A stretch of DNA of 64,000 nucleotides from Cloacibacterium sp047601505 (GTDB lineage Bacteria; Bacteroidota; Bacteroidia; Flavobacteriales; Weeksellaceae): contig NZ_JASGJD010000001.1 of the NCBI RefSeq assembly GCF_047601505.1, positions 1,116,001 to 1,180,000 of the forward strand, written 5' to 3'. How positions within the stretch are numbered: the first letter of the stretch is position 1; each line of letters starts with the position of its first letter. The notes under the pieces are model-generated. The model did no database searches. It was not told the origin of the DNA and saw nothing but the letters and a program-made list of their open reading frames with translations. Both the position numbers and the translations under genes were made by a program. Below, in pieces: positions 9,775 to 19,178 of the stretch.

Positions 9775-10396
9775 TTTAGTTTTATATGGTGCTGGCGGTC
9801 ATGCCAAGGTAATTTATGATATAATGTTATCAAACAATTTATCATTAGAATATTTGGTAGATGATCATCATAATTCTAAAAAATTCTATCATTTTGAAGT
9901 GTTTAAACCTCAAAAAGAGCTGCTACAAGGCAAAAAAGTAATTGTAGCGGTAGGAAATCCTTTAACAAGAGAAAGAATAGTTAACGAGATACAGCAATAT
10001 TGTGATTTTGCAACTTTGGTACATCACAGTTCATTTGTTTCTGGGTTTTCTAAATTGGGCGAAGGTACAGTAGTGATGCCTCAGGCTTGTATTAATGCAG
10101 AGGTCAAAATTGGGAAACATTGTATCATTAATACTTCTTCTGTAATAGACCACGATTGCCTTATTGAAGATTTTGTTCATATATCACCAAGTGTAACTTT
10201 AGCGGGTAACGTTACCGTAAAAAAAGGGGCTCAGATTGGGATTGGGGCAAGAGTTATTCCAGGAATTACCATTGGTGAAAATGCAATTGTTGGCGCAGGA
10301 ACGGTAGTGATTAAAGATGTACCAGATGGTGCTACTGTAGTAGGAAATCCGGGGGCTATTATTAAAATTAATGAAAAATGTGATGGAAAATTCTAA
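9767..10396 (+). CDS. pglD: PglD/NeuD-family acetyltransferase
   Basis: 209 residues. The N-terminal Rossmann-like part has the VLYGAGGHAKVIYD signature (residues 5-18). The C-terminal left-handed beta-helix shows hexapeptide repeats (IGKHCIINTSSVIDHDCLIEDFVHISP, IGIGARVIPGITIGENAIVGAGTVV). The catalytic His is likely in the VIDHDC segment. In the bacillosamine pathway this enzyme N-acetylates the UDP-4-amino sugar made by PglE, using acetyl-CoA. It overlaps the genes on both sides. A sialic-acid-type O-acetyltransferase is the alternative, but its position between PglC and PglE favours PglD. Confidence 0.85.
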   Translation: MSSLVLYGAGGHAKVIYDIMLSNNLSLEYLVDDHHNSKKFYHFEVFKPQKELLQGKKVIVAVGNPLTRERIVNEIQQYCDFATLVHHSSFVSGFSKLGEGTVVMPQACINAEVKIGKHCIINTSSVIDHDCLIEDFVHISPSVTLAGNVTVKKGAQIGIGARVIPGITIGENAIVGAGTVVIKDVPDGATVVGNPGAIIKINEKCDGKF

Positions 10397-11528
10397 AATT
10401 TGGCTCTCTTCTCCTCACATGGGAGGAAACGAATTAAAATACATTCACCAAGCTTTTGATAGCAATTGGGTTGCGCCATTAGGGCCTAATGTAGATGGTT
10501 TTGAGAAAGATTTAGAACATTTTCTAGGGAAAGATACTCACGTTGCAGCGGTTTCTTCGGGTACTGCAGCGTTGCATTTGGCATTAATTATTTTAGGAAT
10601 TCAAAAAAATGATTATGTAATCTGCCAATCTCTTACTTTTTCGGCTTCGGCTAATCCAATCATCTACCAAAATGCAATTCCGGTTTTTGTAGATAGCGAA
10701 CCAGATACTTGGAATATTTGCCCGAATGCTTTAGAAGATGCCATTAAATCTTGTATTGCTAAAGGAAAAAAACCGAAAGCCATTATTGCTGTTTCTATTT
10801 ATGGGATGCCTTACAAAGCAGATGAGGTGAGAACAATTGCTCAAAAATATGATATTCCTATTGTGGAAGATGCCGCAGAAGCTCTTGGAAGTACTTATAA
10901 AGGTGAAAAATGTGGAACTTTTGGAGATGTTTCTGTTTTAAGTTTCAATGGAAATAAAATTATTACCACTTCTGGTGGCGGTGCTATAGTTTTGAAAAAT
11001 AATGAGTTAAAGAAAAAAGCGATTTTTTTATCAACTCAAGCTAAAGACAATGCTCCTCATTATCAGCATTCTGAAATTGGATACAACTACAGATTGAGCA
11101 ACATCTCTGCGGGAATTGGACGTGGACAAATGGAAGTGCTAGAACAAAGAGTGCTTCAAAGAATTGAAAACCACCATTTTTATAAAGAAATTTTAACTAA
11201 ATTTGTTGGAGTTAAATTGTTCTCAGAACCTAATGACGATTTTAAATCTAACCATTGGTTAAACGCAATTTTAATTAATCCTAAAGATACTGATGGTATT
11301 GATAGAGAAAATCTAAGACTAGCTTTTGATGAAGTAAATATAGAATCCAGACCGCTCTGGAAACCTATGCACATGCAACCAATTTTCGAAAAAGCAGAAT
11401 TTTTTGGCTCTAATATCGCAGAAAATCTTTTTAATAACGGATTATGTCTGCCTTCTGGTTCTAATCTATCAGAACAAGACAAAAAAAGAATACAAGTGAT
11501 TTTAGAAAAAATGTTTATTTCGAAATAA
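10371..11528 (+). CDS. pglE: PglE-like PLP aminotransferase (DegT/DnrJ/EryC1/StrS family)
   Basis: 385 residues, the usual size. Conserved points are the SSGTAALHLALIILG cofactor-binding segment (~63-77), VEDAAEALGSTYKG (~164-177, Asp contacting PLP) and SFNGNKIITTSGGG with the Schiff-base Lys (~192-205). It should aminate a UDP-4-keto-6-deoxy sugar with glutamate as donor, using the product of the dehydratase encoded downstream. The first ATG overlaps pglD by 26 bases. A second ATG four codons later (10383) is equally plausible. Confidence 0.87.
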   Translation: MKNVMENSKIWLSSPHMGGNELKYIHQAFDSNWVAPLGPNVDGFEKDLEHFLGKDTHVAAVSSGTAALHLALIILGIQKNDYVICQSLTFSASANPIIYQNAIPVFVDSEPDTWNICPNALEDAIKSCIAKGKKPKAIIAVSIYGMPYKADEVRTIAQKYDIPIVEDAAEALGSTYKGEKCGTFGDVSVLSFNGNKIITTSGGGAIVLKNNELKKKAIFLSTQAKDNAPHYQHSEIGYNYRLSNISAGIGRGQMEVLEQRVLQRIENHHFYKEILTKFVGVKLFSEPNDDFKSNHWLNAILINPKDTDGIDRENLRLAFDEVNIESRPLWKPMHMQPIFEKAEFFGSNIAENLFNNGLCLPSGSNLSEQDKKRIQVILEKMFISK

Positions 11529-11538
11529 TGATTGAGTA

Positions 11539-13460
11539 ATGTGGAAGGGCGTGTACCAAAAGCTAACTTCTGGGGATAATATTCTTAAACTTTCTGGTTT
11601 AAGGTATCTTCCTAGATGGTCTGTACTTTTAATTGATATTTTTATTCTATGTATTTCCCTTTCGGCTTCTTATTACATTCTCTATAAAATTAAAGAATTT
11701 CCGGTATTTGTTCCTCTGCAATATATGCTGGTAATTATCATCGTTTTGAATGTGATTTTTATGTATTTTTTCAGAACGTATTCAGGCATTATTAGACACT
11801 CTTCTTTTATAGATTTACAAAAATATTTTGGGCTTCTTCTTTTACTCTTTTTATATTATTAGCTTGTAAGTATTGTTTTTTATGGTTTTTTAAGGTTAGA
11901 TTGGTTTATACACCTTTATTATTACTATATTATGTTGTGTCTTTCACTGCATTGTTGGTGTTTAGAATTGTAGTGAAACAAGTTTTTTTATTTTTGGTTC
12001 AGCTAAAAAGATCTTCCGAAAAAAAGAGACTTCTGGTTTTGGGTATTTCCAATTATTCGGTTTCTATAGCCAGTGCCATTTTAGATAATTCTAATTTGCC
12101 CTACGAAATGGAAGGGTTTTTAACCAAAAGAAACGACTCAAAATATGCCAAACTTTTAGGAAAAAATATTTATACACAAGATATTTTATTGAAAAAAGAC
12201 AAAGACAGCTTGGGGATAGAAGGGGTTTTACTCATTAAAGAAGTTTTAGATAATGATGAATTAGACGAATGGGTAAATATTTTTCTGGAAAAAGATATTG
12301 AAATCTTCCAAGCACCAATGGTGGAAGAATTTAATTTTAATAAAATTGAATCTAACATTACAAATCTTCAAATTGAAGACCTTTTAAATAGGACTCCTAT
12401 TAAAATTGAAAACGTCGAAATTCTGAAAAGACACCAAGGGAAAATAGTTTTAGTAACTGGTGGTGCAGGTTCCATTGGAAGTGAAATTATAAAACAAGTG
12501 GCGCTTTTAGAACCTTCTTTAATTGTTGTTTTAGACCAGGCTGAAACGCCAATGCACGATTTGGAGCTAGAACTTAATGAAAAATTCCCTAATGTAAATT
12601 TTAAATTTTTGTTAGGAGATGTGAGCAATTACAGAAGATTAGAACCTGTTTTCCAGAAATATAAATTTTCGGTGGTATATCATGCTGCTGCGTACAAGCA
12701 TGTACCCATGTTAGAGAAAAATCCTCACGAAGCAGTTTTGGTGAATGTTTTAGGAACTAAATATCTCGCTATTCTATCTTCACGATATAGAGTAGATACT
12801 TTTGTGATGATTTCTACAGACAAAGCCGTAAATCCTACCAATGTAATGGGAGCTTCTAAAAGAGCGGCAGAACTTCTAGTACAGGCTTTGCAAGATTTAC
12901 CGCAAAATGAAACTAAATTTATCACCACAAGATTTGGTAATGTTCTAGGTTCTAATGGTTCGGTAATTCCTTTGTTCAAAAAACAAATTCAGAAAGGCGG
13001 TCCCGTTACCATTACGCATCCCGAAATCGTTCGTTATTTTATGACGATTCCAGAAGCTTGTGAATTGGTATTACAAGCTGGTACTATGGGAGATGGTGGC
13101 GAAATTTATGTTTTTGATATGGGAGAACCGGTCAAAATTTTGGATTTAGCAAAAAAAATGATAAAATTGTCTGGGCTTGAAGTGGACAAAGACATAAAAA
13201 TTGTAGTTACTGGTCTTAGACCTGGAGAGAAACTTTATGAAGAACTCTTGAGTGACAATACCAAAACAATGCCTACTCACAATGAGAAAATTTTGATTTC
13301 TAAAGACCCTACAATGGAGTTTTCGGAAATTGATATTTTAATTAATAAAATGGTGAAGGCGGCACTGAAACAAAATGAAGACGAAGTAGTTATCTACATC
13401 AAACAAATTGTGCCGGAGTTTAAAAGCAGCAACTCCGTTTTTGAAAAACTAGATAAATAA
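11539..13460 (+). pseudogene. pglF: PglF/CapD-type membrane UDP-sugar 4,6-dehydratase, frameshifted
   Basis: The coding sequence is in two frames: 11539-11862 gives 107 residues with the first membrane helices, and the rest continues in another frame to 13460. Restoring one T in the T4 run at 11826-11829 (ATTTTGGG) joins them into ~640 residues, the normal length. The restored protein has four N-terminal membrane helices, a CoA-binding-like domain and a SDR catalytic domain with GGAGSIGSE, the AAYKHVP block and STDKAVNPTNVMGASKR. It should convert UDP-GlcNAc to the 4-keto-6-deoxy sugar used by PglE. The downstream part could start at TTG 11901 but would lack most of the membrane region. A sequencing error is at least as likely as true loss. 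Confidence 0.85.
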
Positions 13461-13483
13461 CCATAATTATCTGTGTAAATTAC

Positions 13484-14470
13484 ATGGAATTAATCATTAT
13501 TGTACTATTACTTTTTGGTATCGAAGTGCTTTATATTAATTTAGCAACTCGTTTTGGCATTGTAGATAAGCCAAACGAAAGAAGTATGCATGCTCAATTA
13601 GTCTTAAGAGGTGGCGGAATTATTTTTACGGCTGCTTTTCTTATGTTTTTAGCTGCAAATAGCATTCTTGAAATTTCTACAATTGTAAATTATTTGGCAT
13701 TTGGAATCGGTTTTTTTATCATTTCAATGATTAGTTTTTTAGACGATTTAAAATCTGTTTCCTACAAAATAAGATTGGCTGTTCATGCAATAGCAGTATC
13801 ATTTTTACTGTATTTTTTTACTGGTTTTGCAGAATTTCCAATTTGGATATATCCTTTTCTCCTTTTTTTATTAGTTGGAGTAGTTAATGCCTACAACTTT
13901 ATGGATGGCATCAATGGAATTACTGGCGTTTATAGTTTAGTTCTGCTTTTTTCGTTGTTATACATCAACAAAGAAATTGTTGCATTTGCAGATGAGAGAT
14001 TTATTGTTTATCCTATTTTGGCGTGTATCGCCTTTCTTTTTTTTAATTTTAGAAAAAAAGCTAAAATTTTTTTAGGAGATGTTGGCAGCGTTGGTATTGC
14101 ATTTTGGATAGTTGCTCTGTTAGGATTATTAATCATTAAAACGGACAATTTTAAATGGATTTTATTCCTTTCGGTATATGGTGTGGAGGTTATTTTTACA
14201 ATTGTAGAAAGGCTATTTTACAAAGAAAATATTCTGAAAGCTCACAATAAGCATCTTTATGACTTGCTAGCCGGAAAATGGAATATAGACCACAGATGGA
14301 TTAGCATAATTTATGCTTTTATTCAAATTATTATTAATATTTTTGTCCTGAAATTTACAGAAAGCAATTTTGTGTTATTTGTCGTTATATTGCTTCTAAC
14401 ATCTTTGATGTATGTATTTTTCAAATTGTATTTCATCAAAAAAGGACGAAAAAAGAATCATGAAAATTAA
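13484..14470 (+). CDS. WecA/MraY-family UndP glycosyl-1-phosphate transferase
   Basis: 328 residues with about ten membrane helices. Family motifs are present: DKPNERSMH (~24-32), FLDDLKSVSYKIR (~85-97, the Asp pair), NAYNFMDGINGITG (~135-148), FLGDVGSVGIAF (~191-202) and the late HNKHLYDLL His motif (~255-263). The enzyme transfers a HexNAc-1-phosphate to undecaprenyl phosphate. A second lipid-linked initiation enzyme beside PglC suggests two initiation routes or two glycans. It is separated from pglF by 23 bases and overlaps rfbC by 11. Confidence 0.87.
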   Translation: MELIIIVLLLFGIEVLYINLATRFGIVDKPNERSMHAQLVLRGGGIIFTAAFLMFLAANSILEISTIVNYLAFGIGFFIISMISFLDDLKSVSYKIRLAVHAIAVSFLLYFFTGFAEFPIWIYPFLLFLLVGVVNAYNFMDGINGITGVYSLVLLFSLLYINKEIVAFADERFIVYPILACIAFLFFNFRKKAKIFLGDVGSVGIAFWIVALLGLLIIKTDNFKWILFLSVYGVEVIFTIVERLFYKENILKAHNKHLYDLLAGKWNIDHRWISIIYAFIQIIINIFVLKFTESNFVLFVVILLLTSLMYVFFKLYFIKKGRKKNHEN

Positions 14471-15005
14471 AGAAACACCTCTTAAAGACTGTTATATTGT
14501 AGAACCAACCATTTTCGAAGACGATAGAGGTTATTTTTATGAAAAATTCAACGAGAAAAAATTCGAAGAATTAACAGGGCTTAACGGGCATTTTGTACAA
14601 GATAACGTTTCTAAATCTTCTTACGGCGTTCTTAGAGGTCTGCATTTGCAAAAAGGAGAACACGCACAAGCCAAATTAGTTTCTTGTCTCGAAGGAAGCG
14701 TTTTTGATGTAGCTGTTGACCTTAGAAAAGATTCTCCAACTTTCGGAAAATGGTTCGGAATTGAACTTTCTGCAGAAAATAAATTACAGTTTTATGTGCC
14801 AAGAGGTTTTGGACATGGCTTTTCTGTGCTTTCTGAAACTGCTATTTTTGCCTACAAATGCGATAATTTTTACAACAAAGAATCCGAAGGTGGCGTTCTT
14901 TGGAACGATACAGACCTTAATATCGATTGGAAACTCCCAGCCGATGCCGTAATTCTTTCAGAAAAAGACAAAATTCAACCTACTTTTAAAGAACATAATT
15001 TTTAA
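14460..15005 (+). CDS. rfbC: dTDP-4-dehydrorhamnose 3,5-epimerase
   Basis: 181 residues from ATG 14460, chosen because MKIKETPLKDCYIVEPTIF is the conserved RfbC N-terminus; a longer frame from 14412 only reads back into the previous gene. Seen are FEDDRGYFYE, the catalytic-His segment SYGVLRGLHLQKGEHAQAK, and FYVPRGFGHGF. It makes dTDP-L-4-dehydrorhamnose in the cytoplasm. The partner genes rfbA, rfbB and rfbD are not in the window. The start overlaps the preceding stop, so it is the last gene of the operon. Confidence 0.92.
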   Translation: MKIKETPLKDCYIVEPTIFEDDRGYFYEKFNEKKFEELTGLNGHFVQDNVSKSSYGVLRGLHLQKGEHAQAKLVSCLEGSVFDVAVDLRKDSPTFGKWFGIELSAENKLQFYVPRGFGHGFSVLSETAIFAYKCDNFYNKESEGGVLWNDTDLNIDWKLPADAVILSEKDKIQPTFKEHNF

Positions 15006-15109
15006 AATTTAGACTTTTTTTACCTTATATTTAGTATATCTTATCCATAGTTAAAGCATAGCAAAGGCATGGATAGTGTATGAAAAATACATATTTACAG
15101 ACAATAATT

Positions 15110-15137
15110 TTGAATTATTTTTAATTTCCTAAATTTG
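15110..15137 (+). promoter_or_regulatory. Promoter of rimO
   Basis: TTG at 15110-15112 and TAAATTTG at 15130-15137 are spaced by 17 bases. A 7-bp hairpin (TATCCAT/ATGGATA, 15042-15075) lies upstream. Confidence 0.65.
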
Positions 15138-15186
15138 CAGCCTTATAATATTAATTATTGCTGTTTGCAAATTATCTAAACCTTGT

Positions 15187-16488
15187 ATGAGAACTAAATC
15201 TGTAGGAAAGAAAAAAATAAATATCGTTACGCTTGGCTGTTCTAAGAATATCTATGATTCTGAAGTCTTAATGGGACAACTAAAAGCCAACGGAAAAGAA
15301 GTAGTGCACGAAGAGCATGGCGATATTGTAGTAATTAACACTTGCGGATTTATAGACAATGCTAAAGAAGAATCTATCAATACTATTTTAGATTATGTAG
15401 AACTAAAGAATAGAGGAAAGGTAGAAAAAGTTTTCGTTACTGGTTGTCTTTCCGAAAGATATAAACCAGACTTGGTAAGAGAAATCCCCGATGTTGACCA
15501 ATACTTCGGTACAAGAGATTTGCCAATCCTTTTGAAACACCTCGGTGCAGATTACAAACACGAATTGGTGGGCGAACGTCTTACCACTACACCAAAACAT
15601 TACGCTTATCTTAAAATTGCAGAAGGCTGCGATAGACCTTGTTCGTTCTGTGCAATTCCGTTAATGAGAGGAGGTAACGTTTCTACTCCAATTGAAAATC
15701 TAGTGATAGAAGCTCAAAAATTGGCTAAAAACGGTGTGAAAGAACTTATTCTTATTGCTCAAGATTTAACGTATTACGGATTAGATTTATATAAAAAACG
15801 TGCTCTAGGAGATTTATTGAAAGAATTGGTAAAAGTAGAAGGTATAGAATGGATTAGATTGCATTATGCTTTCCCAACAGGATTCCCAGAAGATGTTTTA
15901 GATTTAATTAAAGAAGAACCCAAAATCTGTAATTATATCGATATTCCTTTGCAACACATCAATTCGGACATCCTAAAAGCCATGAAACGTGGTACTACTC
16001 ACGAGAAAACAGATGCTTTGTTGTCTAAGTTTAGAGAGAAAGTTCCAGATATGGCAATCAGAACTACCCTTATCGTTGGTTTCCCTGGAGAAACGGAAGA
16101 AAAATTCCAGGAAATGAAAGAATGGGTTAAGGAACAACGTTTTGATAGGCTGGGTTGCTTTACCTACTCCCACGAAGAAAATACTACGGCTTATGTGCTA
16201 GAAGATGATGTGCCAGAAGAAATAAAACAAGCCAGAGTAGAAGAAATAATGGAGCTTCAGTCTCAGATTTCTTGGGAAAAAAATCAAGAAAAAATAGGAA
16301 AAACTTTCAAATGTATTTTTGATAGAAAAGAAGGAAATTACTTTGTTGGTAGAACAGAATATGACTCTCCAGATGTTGATAATACTGTTTTAGTACCAGC
16401 CAAAAACACTTATATTTCGGTGGGCGAATTCGTAAATGTAAAAATTACTTCGGCAGAAGAGTACGACTTAATTGGCGAATTGGCTTAA
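15187..16488 (+). CDS. rimO: Ribosomal protein S12 methylthiotransferase RimO
   Basis: 433 residues. The UPF0004 domain carries three cluster cysteines (C18 in TLGCSKN, C53, C87). The radical SAM CxxxCxxC is C148/C152/C155 (EGCDRPCSFC), followed by MRGGNVS. A C-terminal TRAM domain ends the protein. RimO adds a methylthio group to the conserved Asp of ribosomal protein S12 using two Fe-S clusters. The SKN after the first Cys and the GCDRPCSFCAIP segment favour RimO over the tRNA enzyme MiaB. Confidence 0.95.
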   Translation: MRTKSVGKKKINIVTLGCSKNIYDSEVLMGQLKANGKEVVHEEHGDIVVINTCGFIDNAKEESINTILDYVELKNRGKVEKVFVTGCLSERYKPDLVREIPDVDQYFGTRDLPILLKHLGADYKHELVGERLTTTPKHYAYLKIAEGCDRPCSFCAIPLMRGGNVSTPIENLVIEAQKLAKNGVKELILIAQDLTYYGLDLYKKRALGDLLKELVKVEGIEWIRLHYAFPTGFPEDVLDLIKEEPKICNYIDIPLQHINSDILKAMKRGTTHEKTDALLSKFREKVPDMAIRTTLIVGFPGETEEKFQEMKEWVKEQRFDRLGCFTYSHEENTTAYVLEDDVPEEIKQARVEEIMELQSQISWEKNQEKIGKTFKCIFDRKEGNYFVGRTEYDSPDVDNTVLVPAKNTYISVGEFVNVKITSAEEYDLIGELA

Positions 16489-16513
16489 ATAATATGAACC
16501 AAAACATTAATAT

Positions 16514-16897
16514 ATGAGGAAACTTTTTTTATACTTCATCTTTACCATTTCGGTTTTAGGAATATTTTCCTTTAAAAGCGAAACAGAATTAAAAACAGGA
16601 GTAGCGTCTTGTTATCACGACAAATTTCATGGTCGCAGAACAGCAAGCGGAGAACCTTATGATAAAGATAAATTTACCACAGCACATCGTTTTCTACCTT
16701 TTGGTACAATGGTGATGGTAAGAAATATAAAAACAGGTGATAGTGTAATTGTAAAAGTTAATGACAGAGGACCTTATCATAAAACCAGAACTTTTGATCT
16801 TTCTAAAGCTGCTTTTATGAAAATAGGAAATCTTAAATCTGGTCCAATTCCTGTAGAATACAAAATACTAGATAATAGTAATTCTAAGGCTGAATAG
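16514..16897 (+). CDS. RlpA-like double-psi beta-barrel protein
   Basis: 127 residues. A hydrophobic signal segment (~1-20) is followed by a single DPBB domain with the RlpA signatures GVASCYHDKFHGRRTASGEPYD (~29-50), TTAHRFLPFGTMVMV and VKVNDRGPY (~80-88). RlpA proteins act on peptidoglycan stripped of peptides, at division septa. This one lacks a SPOR domain, so it is a short family member. It starts 25 bases after rimO and is probably co-transcribed. Confidence 0.85.
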   Translation: MRKLFLYFIFTISVLGIFSFKSETELKTGVASCYHDKFHGRRTASGEPYDKDKFTTAHRFLPFGTMVMVRNIKTGDSVIVKVNDRGPYHKTRTFDLSKAAFMKIGNLKSGPIPVEYKILDNSNSKAE

Positions 16898-17009
16898 TAT
16901 TTATTAAATCTATCAAAAAATAATCTGTGTTATTTCAAATATTTTTAAATTTGTATAGAGACATATCATAAATATTAGATATTATTCTGAAGACACAAAT
17001 GATAATTAT

Positions 17010-17038
17010 AAACAGCTTGTAAAAGCTGTTTATTTATT
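17010..17038. terminator. Bidirectional terminator between rlpA-like gene and xth
   Basis: AAACAGCTT (17010-17018) pairs with AAGCTGTTT (17023-17031) around a GTAA loop, with T-rich sequence on the plus side. It sits between convergent genes. Confidence 0.75.
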
Positions 17039-17795
17039 TTAAATCTACCAAAACCGGACAATGGTCGCTGTGCACAGCTTCTTTCAAAATTAGTGCTCTG
17101 CTCAATTTTGGCTCTAGGGTTTTGGTAATGAAATGATAATCTAACCTCCATCCTAAGTTTTTCGCTCTAGAGTTTTGTCGGTAGCTCCACCAAGAAAATT
17201 CTTGTTTATCTGGATGTAAATAACGGAAACTATCTATCAATCCACATTCTTTTAGGAATTTTGTCAGCCATTCTCTTTCTACGGGTAAAAATCCTGAAGT
17301 GTTTTTGAGACCTTTCGGATTGTGAATGTCTATTTCTTCATGACAAATATTAAAATCACCACAAATCACCAAATTCGGGATTTCTTTCTGTAAGTTTTTA
17401 ACGTATTCTAGAAAATCTTCGGCAAACTGAAGTTTAAAATCTAATCGCTCAATATTAGAAGCACTCGGAACATACACCGAAAGCACCGAGAAATCTTCGA
17501 AATCTGCTCTTATAATTCTGCCTTCGTTGTCGTAATGTTCAATTCCGCAACCGTATTCTACGTGTTTTGGCTCTATTTTGCTAGCAATTCCTACTCCAGA
17601 ATATCCTTTTCTCACCGCAGAATGCCAATAACTTTTGTAACCAACTTTTTCTAGACTTTCGATGTCTATTTGGTCGTTTCCAGCTTTAGATTCTTGAATG
17701 CAAATAATATCTGGATTGGCAACTTGCAACCAACCGATAAAATCTTTGGTAAAAGCTGCTCTAATTCCGTTTACGTTGTATGAGATGATTTTCAT
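17034..17795 (-). CDS. xth: Exodeoxyribonuclease III
   Basis: 253 residues, normal length for ExoIII/AP endonuclease of the EEP superfamily. Active-site features seen: YNVNGIRAA (N7), IQESKA (E35), the CGDFNICHEEIDIHNPKG Asp/Asn segment (~145-162), WRLDYHF and the terminal SDHCPV (D244, H245). It cleaves at abasic sites and removes 3' blocks during base-excision repair. It starts just after the stop of the small membrane protein gene and is the last gene of a minus-strand group. Confidence 0.94.
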   Translation of the reverse strand: MKIISYNVNGIRAAFTKDFIGWLQVANPDIICIQESKAGNDQIDIESLEKVGYKSYWHSAVRKGYSGVGIASKIEPKHVEYGCGIEHYDNEGRIIRADFEDFSVLSVYVPSASNIERLDFKLQFAEDFLEYVKNLQKEIPNLVICGDFNICHEEIDIHNPKGLKNTSGFLPVEREWLTKFLKECGLIDSFRYLHPDKQEFSWWSYRQNSRAKNLGWRLDYHFITKTLEPKLSRALILKEAVHSDHCPVLVDLK

Positions 17796-17801
17796 TTGAG
17801 G

Positions 17802-18173
17802 TTAATTAAATAAACTTGAAGCAATACCTGTAATTATTAAAAACAAGACAATATGCAGAAAACAAAAAATTAAGGCAATAATATTAATTCTATAAATTTT
17901 CTTATCATTAATTTTTTTGGCATAAAATATTGAAAATAAATTAATTAAAATAAAAATTGGAGCAAACCAAATGGTGAAAAGTCCAAATCCTAATCCAGGA
18001 TCTTCACGATGTTCAATATGAGATTTTGGAATTAACATGATGAACCATAGATAAAGGAAAAATCCATACATTAAAATATTTAGACCTAAATGAAATTTCC
18101 AGTTTTTTCCAAATTTTTGAAATATAAATCCAAAAAATAGAAAAAGAAGAATTAACTTTATAATATTATCCAT
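17802..18173 (-). CDS. Uncharacterised four-helix membrane protein
   Basis: 123 residues. There are four predicted membrane helices (~5-22, ~29-48, ~66-85 and ~100-121) with short loops and a HREDPGLGFG segment after the second. I do not recognise the family. It overlaps the end... start of dusB by 8 bases at the dusB 3' end and is followed 6 bases later by xth, so the three genes are probably one transcript. No catalytic residues are apparent. Confidence 0.6.
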   Translation of the reverse strand: MDNIIKLILLFLFFGFIFQKFGKNWKFHLGLNILMYGFFLYLWFIMLIPKSHIEHREDPGLGFGLFTIWFAPIFILINLFSIFYAKKINDKKIYRINIIALIFCFLHIVLFLIITGIASSLFN

Positions 18174-19155
18174 AATTTTTCATATAAAATTCTTCCGTTT
18201 CTTCTAACAATTGATAAAATTCTTCCAAACTCAAAACCTGTAAAAACTTGGTTTTAAATTCTTTAAAATGTGAAATTCCACGGAAATAATTGCTGTAATG
18301 TTGTCGCATTTCTATCAAACCTAATCTTTCGCCTTTCCATTCTGCGCTCCATTCAGCATGGTGTTTTACAGCAAGAAGTCGGTCTGAAATCGTAGGTTCT
18401 GGCAATTTTTCTCCCGTTTCAAAGAAATGTTTAATTTCATTAAAAATCCAAGGATAACCAATCGCCGCTCTACCAATCATCATTCCGTCACAAGCGTATT
18501 TTTGTCTGTATTCCAAAGCTTTTTCTGGAGAATCAATGTCGCCATTTCCAAAAATCGGAATTTCAATATTAGGATTTTGTTTGATTTTAGAAATGTATTC
18601 CCAATCTGCTTCTCCTTTGTACATTTGACTTCTGGTTCTGGCGTGAATAGTCAATGCTTTAATTCCTGCATCTTGTAATCTCAACGCAACTTCTTCAATA
18701 TTGATAGTATCAACATCCCAACCTAATCTCGTTTTCACCGTAACGGGAAGATGTGTAGAATTTACGACGGCTTTCGTGAGACGAACCATTAAATCTACAT
18801 CTTTCAAAACGCCAGCTCCAGCTCCTTTGGAAACTACTTTTTTCACGGGACAACCGAAATTGATGTCCACAATATCAGGATTTACGGTTTCTACAATTTT
18901 GGCAGAAAGCGACATCGCTTCTTCGTCTCCACCAAAAATCTGAATTCCAACAGGTCTTTCATAATCAAAAATATCGAGTTTTTTCCTAGATTTTATCGCA
19001 TCACGAATCAATCCTTCAGAAGAAATAAATTCTGAATACATAAGGTCTGCGCCGTGTAATTTGCACAACCTACGGAAAGGAGGATCACTCACATCTTCCA
19101 TTGGTGCAAGTAATAAAGGAAATTCAGGAAGCTCTATGTTGCCAATTTTTACCAT
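18166..19155 (-). CDS. dusB: tRNA-dihydrouridine synthase DusB
   Basis: 329 residues. The TIM-barrel FMN domain opens with LLLAPMEDVSDPPFRRL (~14-30). The catalytic Cys is C102 in INFGCPVKKVVSKGAG. Further signatures are LTIHARTRSQMYKGEADW and GNGDIDSPEKA, and GMMIGRAAIGYPWIF near residue 230. The C-terminal helical domain binds tRNA. It reduces uridine in the tRNA D-loop using NADPH. The fit to the DusB/NifR3 subgroup is good. A TATTTTTG -7 element lies just before the start. Confidence 0.94.
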   Translation of the reverse strand: MVKIGNIELPEFPLLLAPMEDVSDPPFRRLCKLHGADLMYSEFISSEGLIRDAIKSRKKLDIFDYERPVGIQIFGGDEEAMSLSAKIVETVNPDIVDINFGCPVKKVVSKGAGAGVLKDVDLMVRLTKAVVNSTHLPVTVKTRLGWDVDTINIEEVALRLQDAGIKALTIHARTRSQMYKGEADWEYISKIKQNPNIEIPIFGNGDIDSPEKALEYRQKYACDGMMIGRAAIGYPWIFNEIKHFFETGEKLPEPTISDRLLAVKHHAEWSAEWKGERLGLIEMRQHYSNYFRGISHFKEFKTKFLQVLSLEEFYQLLEETEEFYMKNYG

Positions 19156-19159
19156 GTTG

Positions 19160-19167
19160 CAAAAATA
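19160..19167 (-). promoter_or_regulatory. Putative -7 element of dusB
   Basis: TATTTTTG on the minus strand fits TAnnTTTG but is only 5 bases from the ATG, so a transcript from here would be nearly leaderless. No TTG partner was seen. Confidence 0.3.
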
Positions 19168-19178
19168 AGCAAAACGAT

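Noticed and set aside
11820..11840. Programmed frameshift in the PglF-like gene
   Set aside because: The sequence AAATATTTTGGG is not a standard slippery heptamer with a downstream pseudoknot, and this family is not known to use one.
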